Source of the DNA: Methanocrinis alkalitolerans
Lineage (GTDB): Archaea; Halobacteriota; Methanosarcinia; Methanotrichales; Methanotrichaceae
Reading direction: 5' to 3'
Assembly: GCF_029167205.1 (NCBI RefSeq)
Contig: NZ_JARFPL010000028.1
Coordinates: forward strand, 1-29,070
DNA: 29,070 bases
Below the pieces are notes generated by a model. It saw only the letters and a program-made list of their open reading frames with translations, was not told the origin of the DNA and made no database searches. The position numbers and the translations under genes were made by a program. Of the stretch, positions 1 through 7,162 are shown piece after piece. Each line of letters begins with the position of its first letter. Position 1 is the first letter of the stretch.

Positions 1-75
1 ACGCCCATCAGTCTCTGCACGAAGCTTTTCCGGTAGCTCCTCAGTATTTTGTATAGTTACAATATCTCCCTTCAT
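1..75 (-). CDS. Partial CDS (N-terminus only), unknown product
   Basis: The minus strand from position 75 reads ATG followed by 24 further open codons to the window edge. The peptide begins MKGDIVTIQNTEELPEKL, which has a normal mix of charged and hydrophobic residues. The opposite frame over the same bases gives a Ser-rich, antisense-looking peptide. No Shine-Dalgarno site is obvious. It would be divergent from the gene that starts at 86, with only about 10 bp between them, so one of the two starts may be wrong. Function is unknown because only 25 residues are visible. Confidence 0.35.
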   Translation of the reverse strand, partial: MKGDIVTIQNTEELPEKLRAETDGR

Positions 76-85
76 AAGATCTATT

Positions 86-1015
86 TTGTCTGTTCTATTA
101 TATCAATTTAGTCGTAAGACTATAATAAGAGACATATCATTAGAAGGAAAAGACCTGAGCAAAACTGCCGATAATTTCGAGAAATTTTGTGAAGAACTCC
201 CATTTATTCCTGCAGGGCTATGCGGGTATGAGAGACTTCACCCGGATAAAGTTGATGCGCGCCTTTATCCTTACCTCGAGAGTATTTCTAATAAATTTTA
301 TGGTTCTGAGTGGTTAAATCTCTCCAAACCATTAGCAAGAAGTTATATGTTTTATTTATCAAAAGTAGTGGCTGAAAGGAGAAATTTGGCAAGAGCAACT
401 GATGATTCGGATAGCTGGGCAGTTGCACCATATTTTAGTGATGAGGGTAAATTTGATGAAATAGTTTATAGATCAGATGGTGCAGAAGGTTATTATTCTT
501 TTCTTATCCTTGAGAATTTTATCCCATCAGATCTCAATAACATCTCCATTACTGATATAATCGATTTTATAGACGACAATAAAAAACTTAAAACTAAGTT
601 TCGAAACAAAATTACAGAATTTTCAAGAAATTTAAACACGTGCGAAAGTACGGATTTTGCGCTCAAGTTGATGGAAGATTACATTTTTGAGCTTGAGGAT
701 TCTAAGAGCGAATTTACCAATAGCCTATCTCTGATAAATTCTGGGAAATTAAACGCGCTTTTTACCATAGGAATTCCTGTAGGCGTCACTGTATTTGGAG
801 CATTGGGCTTAAATGGCAACCCGTATTCATTTGAAAATATATCTGCGTCAATTTTATTCGGAGCTCTTGCAGCATATAGTGAATATTCAGTTAGGTCAAA
901 AAAATTAAAGAATAATTCTTCCTTAAGCTATTTGATCAATATGGATCGCCAATTAGATAACCTATCTAAAGTTGGCCAGTGTTCCCGTTCACTTGAAGAA
1001 TTTATCAATGATTAG
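86..1015 (+). CDS. Hypothetical protein with C-terminal hydrophobic segments (possibly DUF6236-like)
   Basis: A 309-residue AT-rich reading frame starts here at a TTG codon. I do not recognise it with confidence. The stretch around residues 83-105 (LARSYMFYLSKVVAERRNLA) and the following acidic, helical middle part resemble my memory of DUF6236 proteins, but this is weak. Residues about 225-270 hold two hydrophobic segments, around GIPVGVTVFGALGLNG and ISASILFGALAAY, which could be a membrane hairpin. The frame stays open upstream to the window edge, but a likely divergent gene occupies those bases, so the start is uncertain. The base composition is unlike the GC-rich core genes and a MITE lies just downstream, which fits an acquired region. 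Confidence 0.6.
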   Translation: MSVLLYQFSRKTIIRDISLEGKDLSKTADNFEKFCEELPFIPAGLCGYERLHPDKVDARLYPYLESISNKFYGSEWLNLSKPLARSYMFYLSKVVAERRNLARATDDSDSWAVAPYFSDEGKFDEIVYRSDGAEGYYSFLILENFIPSDLNNISITDIIDFIDDNKKLKTKFRNKITEFSRNLNTCESTDFALKLMEDYIFELEDSKSEFTNSLSLINSGKLNALFTIGIPVGVTVFGALGLNGNPYSFENISASILFGALAAYSEYSVRSKKLKNNSSLSYLINMDRQLDNLSKVGQCSRSLEEFIND

Positions 1016-1076
1016 TTATATCGACTCTTCGCTATTCTGTGTGGGTAACTTCATAATAGCGATAAGCGGATTAGAT

Positions 1077-1357
1077 CCGGCATTCCGCAGTAAGGCTATG
1101 CAAAATTAAGAATTTATTGCTTGCCAAAATGTGCATAAATTCAAACGTTTAACTTAAATTTTGTTTAAAATAATTTTACTAGAATTTGTCAACACGATAT
1201 TAACAATTCAGTATATTATAAAAATTTAATAATTATATTCTTAGTCTTTATGAAGCTGGCCTTATTTGATCTCTATACGAGTCGATTGATATCTATTCTC
1301 AAAAAATCGATAGCAGGAAAATTAATGAGCGTTCAAACCGTTAATGCGAAATGCCGG
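1077..1357. mobile_element. MITE-like non-coding element, copy 1 (281 bp)
   Basis: This is an AT-rich segment with terminal inverted repeats: left end CCGGCATTCCGCAGTAA, and right end read on the other strand CCGGCATTTCGCATTAA (15 of 17 match). It is flanked on both sides by the 6-bp direct repeat TTAGAT (1071-1076 and 1358-1363), a target-site duplication. A second copy at 20991-21272 differs only by one inserted base, near ATAC(A)GAG. No transposase frame is present inside, so it must be moved in trans by a transposase elsewhere. It lies between two accessory genes and interrupts neither. Confidence 0.9.
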
Positions 1358-1444
1358 TTAGATCATGCTAATGCGCGTCTTGGATACCGTTAGTGAGTCA
1401 GAAGGTGGCGATACATCTGATGATCACCCCAAATCCCGTCAGTC

Positions 1445-1846
1445 ATGAAGCTATTGGGACCGAGCTGCAGGAATAGTGATCCCAAAAATCCATCCACACA
1501 AAACAGCGAGGAGCCATACTTCTTCGCTGATAACCAGGTTCTTTTCAGGAAGCTTTCTGACAACTATAATCAGGAGACGTACAGGTTCGAGTTCAAGTCG
1601 TTAGGGGAGAGGAACCAGGCGCTGAAGCTGCTAGAGCGGAACGGGTTTGACGCCTACCCCATCGAGAACCTGAAGGGTTATATGGTCAAGCTGGACAAGT
1701 TCAGCAAGTACACGCCAGTCCTCAGGAACTCGGTGGCATTTACAGAGACGCCCAAGGAGCGGATCTTCTTGATGAAGGATCTGGCTGCGGTTGAGGAGGC
1801 AATAGAGTTCTGTGCTGAGATCTACAAGGGTGATGTCGCGATCTAA
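1445..1846 (+). CDS. Hypothetical protein, 133 aa
   Basis: A small soluble protein that I do not recognise. It has no signal peptide, membrane segment or metal-binding motif. The first 25 residues are polar and Asn/Ser/Pro-rich. The rest looks like a compact alpha/beta domain containing KSLGERNQALKLLERNGFDA and ending in an acidic helix (AAVEEAIEFCAEIY). Codon composition is intermediate and closer to the core genes than the AT-rich gene at 86. No clear Shine-Dalgarno site precedes the ATG, so the start could lie further in. It begins about 80 bp after the MITE. Confidence 0.6.
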   Translation: MKLLGPSCRNSDPKNPSTQNSEEPYFFADNQVLFRKLSDNYNQETYRFEFKSLGERNQALKLLERNGFDAYPIENLKGYMVKLDKFSKYTPVLRNSVAFTETPKERIFLMKDLAAVEEAIEFCAEIYKGDVAI

Positions 1847-2020
1847 TCTCCTTTGATATTGATATGGCTATTATGCCCCTGGCCCCGACGTCTCGATAGA
1901 TATTTCAACTTCGCGAAGAGGGAGATCAAAGGGTATGCAGAATCAAGTCCTCGGGTTTCGAGATGATCTGTTAGGGCATCTCAGCCCCCTAAGGGAGATC
2001 GCTTTACCGGTATTATATTT

Positions 2021-2048
2021 GACGCCCTTCAGGGCGGGGAGTAGTCAC
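2021..2048 (+). mobile_element. Possible solo right end of an IS200/IS605-type element (omega-RNA-like hairpin)
   Basis: The sequence contains a perfect 5-bp stem CGCCC/GGGCG around a TTCA loop (2023-2036), followed by GGGAGTAGTCAC. This arrangement, a short GC hairpin then GGGAG and GTCAC, is what I associate with the 3' ends of archaeal TnpB-bearing elements, where it doubles as the end of the guide (omega) RNA. No tnpB or tnpA frame or recognisable remnant lies within the 170 bp upstream, so it would be a solitary end left after deletion or a stand-alone RNA. The 1847-2193 interval otherwise holds only the promoter of the next operon. Confidence 0.35.
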
Positions 2049-2115
2049 GTTAACCGCTCAGATTCTATCCGTCCCCTCCACCTGATGGGCCGACGATGCT
2101 CGTGCGCATCCACAC

Positions 2116-2171
2116 CATCCAAGATGCCCATGAGGAGAAAACATAAATTCTTATGAAGCCCTCCTTGGATG
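2116..2171 (+). promoter_or_regulatory. Promoter and possible operator of the MntA/HepT operon
   Basis: A TATA-like box (ACATAAAT, about 2141-2148) lies some 45-50 bp before the first ATG at 2194. It is bracketed by an exact 8-bp inverted repeat, CATCCAAG (2116-2123) and CTTGGATG (2164-2171). Toxin-antitoxin operons are commonly autoregulated, so this symmetric site is a candidate operator; that role is inferred. GGTG, about 5 nt before the ATG, is the probable ribosome-binding site. Confidence 0.4.
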
Positions 2172-2193
2172 ATCAGAACCCTCTGGTGATTCG

Positions 2194-2511
2194 ATGACGA
2201 TTCCACCCGAACGCCGCCCCACCCTGGAGGAGATCCTCCAGATCCTCAGAGATGAGATGCCGAACCTCTCGAGCCGCTACAAGGTGAGATCCCTGGGGAT
2301 CTTCGGCTCTTATGCCCGGGGCGAGGCGGATGAGGTGAGCGACATCGACCTCCTGGTGGATCTGGAGGATGAATCCCTCTCCCTTATGGAGTTCATCGCC
2401 CTGGAAAACCACTTATCTGACCTTCTGGGAGCCAAGGTGGACCTGGTGGAGAGAAGCGCCCTCAAGCCCGCCATAGGCCGCCGGATCCTGGAGGAGGTCA
2501 AAGCGATATGA
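2194..2511 (+). CDS. mntA: MntA-type nucleotidyltransferase antitoxin
   Basis: A 105-residue minimal nucleotidyltransferase. The catalytic signature GSX10DXD is intact: G38-S39 in FGSYARGE, then D50 and D52 in SDIDLLVDL. A third acidic residue is probably supplied by the KVDLVE strand near residue 90. Family knowledge: MntA antitoxins adenylylate a tyrosine of their HEPN partner and so silence it. The gene overlaps the downstream HEPN gene by four bases (ATGA, 2508-2511), the usual translational coupling of this module. Length matches the family. A generic MNT domain protein is the only realistic alternative. Confidence 0.88.
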   Translation: MTIPPERRPTLEEILQILRDEMPNLSSRYKVRSLGIFGSYARGEADEVSDIDLLVDLEDESLSLMEFIALENHLSDLLGAKVDLVERSALKPAIGRRILEEVKAI

Positions 2512-2873
2512 GGAAGGGAACTCGGGTGTATACGGACCACCTCCGGGATATCCTCTATGCGGCAGAGAGGGCGGAAGGCTTCATCGAGGGGATGGATTTT
2601 TCGGCCTTCGAAGCAGACGAGAAGACCTGTTTTGCCGTCGTTAGAGCCCTTGAGATCGTGGGCGAGGCCACAAAGAAGATACCTCCTGAGGTGCGCCAGA
2701 TCTACCCCGAACTTCCCTGGCGTGAGATGGTGGGGATGCGAGACAAGCTGAGCCATGACTACTTCGGGGTGGACCTTTGGCGGGTATTTGAAACCGTCCG
2801 CCGAGATATTCCGCCCTTGCGTGCATCTCTCGAAGATATGATTAGGGATCTCGACAAGGATAAATGCTCCTGA
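2508..2873 (+). CDS. hepT: HepT-type HEPN ribonuclease toxin (DUF86)
   Basis: A 121-residue, mostly helical HEPN protein. The RX4HXY motif is present as R78-DKLS-H83-D-Y85. R and H are the RNase residues and Y85 is the residue expected to be AMPylated by the MntA partner. The preceding signature (residues about 43-58, ALEIVGEATKKIP) is typical of DUF86/HepT. It starts within the last codons of the antitoxin gene, so the two are co-translated. The expected role is an RNA-cleaving toxin used in stress response or phage/plasmid defence; the target cannot be told from sequence. A hairpin with a T-run follows at 2911. Confidence 0.88.
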   Translation: MRKGTRVYTDHLRDILYAAERAEGFIEGMDFSAFEADEKTCFAVVRALEIVGEATKKIPPEVRQIYPELPWREMVGMRDKLSHDYFGVDLWRVFETVRRDIPPLRASLEDMIRDLDKDKCS

Positions 2874-2910
2874 AATATCCTCCTGAAATCCCAAGGATCA
2901 GCCGTAATAT

Positions 2911-2935
2911 CCGGGACCGACCCGGTCGATTTTTT
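2911..2935 (+). terminator. Hairpin plus T-run after hepT
   Basis: The bases form either GACCG-ACC-CGGTC or CCGGG-ACCGA-CCCGG, two alternative 5-bp stems, followed by TTTTTT and a second T-run about 10 nt later. It sits about 40 bp after the hepT stop and before the promoter of the next gene, so termination is a reasonable reading. Confidence 0.5.
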
Positions 2936-3002
2936 GCATTTTTTGGATCGTCTTCGATTCTAACCGCAGCCCTTTATTACCTTGGGCTGAAAACCCAGAG
3001 CG

Positions 3003-3764
3003 ATGGCCAGGGATCAAAAAGACTACTTCTACCGGAGGGCCAAGGCCGAGGGGTACCGGGCACGGTCCGCCTTCAAGCTCCAGCAGATCAATAAGAGGTT
3101 CCGGCTGATCCGGAGGGGCGACGCCGTCCTCGACCTGGGAGCCGCCCCCGGCGGCTGGCTCCAGGTGGCAAAGGAGATCTCAGGGGGCAAAGTCGTCGGG
3201 GTCGACCTCCTCGCGATCGATCCCATCGAAGGCGTCACCACCATCAAGGCCGACATCACCGCCCCGGAGACGCTGGAGCTGATCCGGAGCGCCCTCGGCG
3301 GGAAGGCCGACGTCGTCATCTGCGACGCCGCCCCGAACCTCTCGGGGAACTGGACCCTCGACCACGCAAGGTCCATCGACCTATCCTGGTCCGCCCTCCG
3401 GGTCGCCGGAGAGACCCTCAAGCCCGGGGGAAACTTCCTCGTCAAGGTCTTCCAGGGGGACACCTTCCTCGACTACCTCTCGGAGGTGAGGGGGCGGTTT
3501 CGCAGGGCCCAGTCCCACTCTCCGGCAGCCTCCCGCAAGGAGAGCGCTGAGATGTACGTCGTCGGCCAGGGGTTCTTTATCCCGCCGGTGAAGGTGGGGG
3601 ACGTCCTGGAGCTTATGATCGTCGGCGTCGGCAAGTCCGGGGACGGCTTCGGCGAGGTGGAGGGTTTCCGGATATTCGTCCCGGGGTCGGCTCCCGGCGA
3701 GAGGATGAGGGTTAGGATAGGATCGATAAGATCCGGCACCGCCGTCGGGTCTCCCGAGAGCTGA
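3003..3764 (+). CDS. rlmE: 23S rRNA 2'-O-ribose methyltransferase RlmE/FtsJ with C-terminal TRAM domain
   Basis: A 253-residue SAM-dependent methyltransferase of the FtsJ family. The SAM-binding motif I is LDLGAAPGGW (residues 43-52). The catalytic K-D-K-E set is complete: K25 (SAFKL), D108 (ICDAAPN), K148 (FLVKVFQG) and E183 (ASRKESAEMYVV). Residues about 193-250 (PPVKVGDVLELMIVGVG, then GFRIFVPGSAPGE) form a TRAM RNA-binding domain, the usual archaeal extension. Family role: 2'-O-methylation of a uridine in the A-loop of 23S rRNA. A TATA-like TTTATTA lies about 30 bp upstream and there is no clear Shine-Dalgarno site, so the transcript is probably leaderless or nearly so. Confidence 0.93.
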   Translation: MARDQKDYFYRRAKAEGYRARSAFKLQQINKRFRLIRRGDAVLDLGAAPGGWLQVAKEISGGKVVGVDLLAIDPIEGVTTIKADITAPETLELIRSALGGKADVVICDAAPNLSGNWTLDHARSIDLSWSALRVAGETLKPGGNFLVKVFQGDTFLDYLSEVRGRFRRAQSHSPAASRKESAEMYVVGQGFFIPPVKVGDVLELMIVGVGKSGDGFGEVEGFRIFVPGSAPGERMRVRIGSIRSGTAVGSPES

Positions 3765-3831
3765 AGGCCCTGGGGGAAGAGATGGAGCCGTTTTCGAAAA
3801 CTATTTTACATATTCTTGCGACCTACTCCAT

Positions 3832-5142
3832 GTGACAGTCTTCAGAGCTTATGACGTGCGAGGCGTCTACGGGACAGAGCTTACCGATGATATCGCCCGG
3901 AAGGTGGGCAGAGCTCTGGGGTCGTACCTCCCCGGCGGCCGGATCGCCCTCGGAAGGGATACGAGGGTGAGCGGCCCATTGGTGGAGAGGGCATTTTTGG
4001 AGGGGGTCTTGTCCACGGGCTGCTCCGTCGAGAGCTACGGAGTCCTTCCGATATCGATGATCGGCTTTGAGACCTGGAAAGGGGGGTACGACGCGGCAGC
4101 CTATATCTCCGCATCCCACAACCCCCCCGAGTACAACGGCATCAGGTTCAGGACCGCCGAAGGGTACGGGATGCTCTACCACGAGACGGAGATGATGGAC
4201 CTTTACGAGAGAGGGGAGTTTCGAGAGGGCGAAGGCAAAAAGACCGACCGCTCCCCCGAAGAAGTCATCAGAAGGTACGCCGACTACGTCGAAGGAAAGC
4301 TCTCCATAGAGCGTCCCCTCAAAATCGTCCTGGACATGGGCAACGGCTCCGCCTGCGGGATGGCCATGCTGTACGAAAGGCTCGACTTCGACGGTCGGGT
4401 GATAAACGGCGAGCCCGACGGCCTCTTCCCCGGCCGCGGCCCAGCCCCCACCGAGGAATCCCTGAAGGAGGCGGCGAAGATGGTGGTGGAGACGGGGGCA
4501 GATTACGGCGTCGGCTTCGACCCCGACGCCGACCGGGGGCTCGTCATCGACGACCGGGGCCGGATCGTCCCCCCCGAGAAGGTGTCGGTGATCCTGGCAA
4601 AGGAGAGGTACCGAACCGGCGACAGGGTGGTAGCGGGCTTTGATTGCTCCATGATCCTGGAGCGGGAGCTCTTGCCCCTCGGTTTCGAGGTGATCCGGGA
4701 GAGGGTCGGAGACGTCTTCATCGCCAACCGGGTCAAGAGAGAGGGGGCGGTCATCGGCGTCGAGAGGTCCGCCCACCTATTCCTCCCGGAGTTCCAGCTC
4801 TCCGACGACCCCTTCGCCATGTCCCTCGTCCTCGGCGAGGTGATATCCCGGGGGGAGAGGCTCTCGGATCTCTCGGACGCCATCCCCGACTACCCCTACG
4901 TCCAGAGGTCCGTCAGGATAGTGGGGTCGGCGGCCGATGTCATGAGACGGCTCGAAGGCGACCTTGCATCCCTTGAGCCCGACACCACCGACGGCCTCAA
5001 AATCACCGCCGAGGATTATACCGTCCTCATCAGGCCCTCCAACACCCAGCCCCTCATCAGACTCTACGTCGAGACGGCGGGCGGCTCCGCCGATGAGCTC
5101 GTCGAAAGGTTTGAAGGTCTCATAAAAGCGGCGGCTAAATGA
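3832..5142 (+). CDS. manB: Phosphomannomutase/phosphoglucomutase (alpha-D-phosphohexomutase)
   Basis: A 436-residue four-domain hexomutase. The phosphoserine loop is ISASHNPPEYNG with Ser95. The Mg-binding loop is GFDPDADRG (D230, D232, D234). The sugar-binding loop is GVERSAH (residues 309-315, where GEXSGH is more usual). The phosphate-binding loop is RPSNTQPLIR (residues 401-410). It interconverts hexose 6- and 1-phosphates for nucleotide-sugar synthesis, which fits the glycosyltransferase that follows. The start is GTG. A TATA-like tract (about 3801-3812) lies only 25 nt upstream and no Shine-Dalgarno site is seen, so a leaderless message is likely. Substrate preference (mannose, glucose or glucosamine) cannot be decided. 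Confidence 0.92.
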   Translation: MTVFRAYDVRGVYGTELTDDIARKVGRALGSYLPGGRIALGRDTRVSGPLVERAFLEGVLSTGCSVESYGVLPISMIGFETWKGGYDAAAYISASHNPPEYNGIRFRTAEGYGMLYHETEMMDLYERGEFREGEGKKTDRSPEEVIRRYADYVEGKLSIERPLKIVLDMGNGSACGMAMLYERLDFDGRVINGEPDGLFPGRGPAPTEESLKEAAKMVVETGADYGVGFDPDADRGLVIDDRGRIVPPEKVSVILAKERYRTGDRVVAGFDCSMILERELLPLGFEVIRERVGDVFIANRVKREGAVIGVERSAHLFLPEFQLSDDPFAMSLVLGEVISRGERLSDLSDAIPDYPYVQRSVRIVGSAADVMRRLEGDLASLEPDTTDGLKITAEDYTVLIRPSNTQPLIRLYVETAGGSADELVERFEGLIKAAAK

Positions 5143-5233
5143 GGATGTGAAGAAGACAGGAATACGGACTAACCGTTGACGACCGACCACCATTATACAG
5201 GCACCATACAGGCACCGACCGAGCTGATAGATA

Positions 5234-6151
5234 TTGACCACCAGAGACGTCTGCATCCTGATCCCCACCCTGAACGAGGAGGACGCCATCGCCGGGGTGA
5301 TAGGGCAGTTTCGGGAGATGGGCTTCTCCGACATCCTCGTCATCGATGGCAATAGCCGCGACAGAACCCGCGAGCTAGCCGAGGGAGCCGGAGCGAGAGT
5401 CGTCGTCCAGAGCGGCCACGGGAAGGGGCAGGCCCTGAAAGAGGCCTTCGACCTCATCGAGACCGACTACATAGTGATGATCGACGGGGACGGGACTTAC
5501 CTTCCCGCAGAGGTATGCCTCCTCCTCGATCCCGTCTTCGCGGGGAAGGCCGACCACGTCATGGGAAATCGGTTCGCAAACCTCCAGGAGGGGGCCCTGA
5601 CCCGCCTCAATTCCGCAGGGAACAGGCTGATCAACTTCTTCTTCCGGCTGATCTACGCCGTCCCCTTGAACGACATCCTCACCGGGTACCGGGCCTTCAG
5701 CCGTCTGGGTGTCGAACGGCTCGACCTCACCATGGCAGGCTTTGAGATCGAGACGGAGATGACCGTCGACAGCGTCAAGAAGGGTCTTGTCATCGCCGAG
5801 GTCCCCATAACCTACCAGTCGAGAACGACCGGGACGAAGACGAAGCTCAACCCCCTAATGGACGGCGCGAGGATCACCGCCACCATCTATCGGATGGCAA
5901 AGACCCACAACCCCCTATTTTATTTCGGCATGATGGGGTCCTTCTTCGGCACAGCAGGATTCATTCTGGGGCTGTACATCGTGAGGGAGTGGCTCTCCAC
6001 CCGGACCGAGCACCTGCCTCTGACGATCCTGACGGCGATACTGATCATCGTCGGCTTCCAGCTCTTCTTCCTGGGGATCCTCGGCGACGTCGTAGCCTCG
6101 ATGCACCGGGAGGTCCTGCGCGAGATCTACAGGAACCGAAAGGAGAGATGA
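5234..6151 (+). CDS. Membrane-anchored family 2 glycosyltransferase (AglJ / dolichyl-phosphate sugar synthase-like)
   Basis: A 305-residue GT2 enzyme. The N-terminal GT-A domain opens with CILIPTLNEEDAI and contains DGNSRDRT (residues 38-45) and the metal-binding D84-G-D86 in MIDGDGTY. ILTGYRAFSR near residue 153 is the acceptor-side motif common to dolichol-phosphate sugar synthases. Two transmembrane segments close the protein (about 231-250 and 262-285). It probably loads a sugar on dolichyl phosphate at the inner membrane face for N-glycosylation; the closest type I recall is AglJ/TIGR04182. The TTG at 5234 is the first start after an in-frame TAG at 5228-5230. ATTATACA (about 5191) is a possible TATA box. 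Several exported proteins in this window carry N-glycosylation sequons. Confidence 0.85.
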   Translation: MTTRDVCILIPTLNEEDAIAGVIGQFREMGFSDILVIDGNSRDRTRELAEGAGARVVVQSGHGKGQALKEAFDLIETDYIVMIDGDGTYLPAEVCLLLDPVFAGKADHVMGNRFANLQEGALTRLNSAGNRLINFFFRLIYAVPLNDILTGYRAFSRLGVERLDLTMAGFEIETEMTVDSVKKGLVIAEVPITYQSRTTGTKTKLNPLMDGARITATIYRMAKTHNPLFYFGMMGSFFGTAGFILGLYIVREWLSTRTEHLPLTILTAILIIVGFQLFFLGILGDVVASMHREVLREIYRNRKER

Positions 6152-6164
6152 GAGACGAAAGCCG

Positions 6165-7145
6165 GTGGCTGCTGGCCGGGATGACGTCATGAAAGCCGCC
6201 ATATCTTTGAACTTCCTGAGCCAGATCGCCAGCCGCTATTTCGCCTTTTTGGTCCTCCTGGCGGCGGCCATCGGCCTCCTTCGCCCCTCCACCTTCAGGA
6301 TCGCCCTCCCCCACATACCGCTCCTCCTGGGTGTCATCATGTTCGGCATGGGGATGACCCTCCAGGCGGAGGAGTTCTGGGAGATCCTCGCCCGGCCGAA
6401 GGAGGTCGCCACCGGAGTTGCGGCCCAGTACACCGTCATGCCCCTCCTCGCCTATGGGATCGCCGAGGCGTTCCAACTTCCAGGGGAAATCGCCGTCGGG
6501 GTCGTCCTCCTGGGGGCGTGCCCCGGAGGGACCGCCTCCAACGTCATCACCTTTATCGCCAGGGGCGACGTCGCCCTCTCGGTGGCGATGACCACCGCCT
6601 CGACCCTCATCTCCCCGATAATGACCCCCCTCATCACCCTCCTCCTGGCCGGGGCCTGGGCCCCGGTCCCGGTCGGGGAGCTCTTCGTCTCCGCCTTGAA
6701 GATCGTCCTCATACCCGTCCTTCTGGGGCTCGCAGCCCACCTCTACTTCCAGGAGGCTGCGGACCGGTGGATCGGGGCGTTGCCCCTCGTCTCCGTGGCG
6801 ACGATCGCCGTCGTCATCGGGGCGATCGTCGGGGCGAACGCCGACCTGATCAGATCCGCTGCATCGACGATCTTCGCCGTGGTGATCCTCCACAACCTCC
6901 TCGGCCTCCTCCTCGGCTACGGCGCAGGTTCCGCCCTGGGGATGGCGGAACCGAAGAGGAGGGCGATGGCTGTGGAGGTGGGGATGCAGAACTCGGGGCT
7001 CGCCGCAGCCCTCGCCATGGCCACCTTCAACCCGGCGGCCGCGATCCCAGGGGCCGTATTCAGCGTCTGGCACAACATCTCGGGCCCGATCCTCGCCAAC
7101 TGGTGGACCCGGGGGGGGGACGATCGAATCTCTGAAATAAGATAG
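6165..7145 (+). CDS. Bile acid:sodium symporter (BASS) family transporter
   Basis: A very hydrophobic 326-residue protein with about nine to ten transmembrane segments. The two BASS signatures are clear: GACPGGTASNVITFIARGD (about 117-135) and EVGMQNSGLAAALA (about 274-287), the crossover regions that bind Na+. Family members move organic anions with sodium; the substrate in archaea is not fixed (pantoate, pyruvate and other organic acids are known for relatives). The listed start is GTG 6165, 13 bp after the glycosyltransferase stop. ATG 6189 (MKAAISLN) is equally plausible and matches the usual N-terminal length better. It converges on the formate dehydrogenase operon with 17 bp between stops. 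Confidence 0.88.
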   Translation: MAAGRDDVMKAAISLNFLSQIASRYFAFLVLLAAAIGLLRPSTFRIALPHIPLLLGVIMFGMGMTLQAEEFWEILARPKEVATGVAAQYTVMPLLAYGIAEAFQLPGEIAVGVVLLGACPGGTASNVITFIARGDVALSVAMTTASTLISPIMTPLITLLLAGAWAPVPVGELFVSALKIVLIPVLLGLAAHLYFQEAADRWIGALPLVSVATIAVVIGAIVGANADLIRSAASTIFAVVILHNLLGLLLGYGAGSALGMAEPKRRAMAVEVGMQNSGLAAALAMATFNPAAAIPGAVFSVWHNISGPILANWWTRGGDDRISEIR

Positions 7146-7162
7146 ATATGGATCGGATCAGA

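Noticed and set aside
1935..2156. 73-codon plus-strand frame
   Set aside because: No family resemblance; it overlaps the possible transposon-end hairpin and the toxin-antitoxin promoter, and the tail is Arg/Ser-rich noise.
3823..4776. 317-codon minus-strand frame opposite the phosphohexomutase gene
   Set aside because: High-GC antisense shadow; the sense strand has all catalytic motifs.
6045..7073. 342-codon minus-strand frame opposite the transporter gene
   Set aside because: Gly/Asp/Glu-rich low-complexity shadow of a GC-rich transporter gene.
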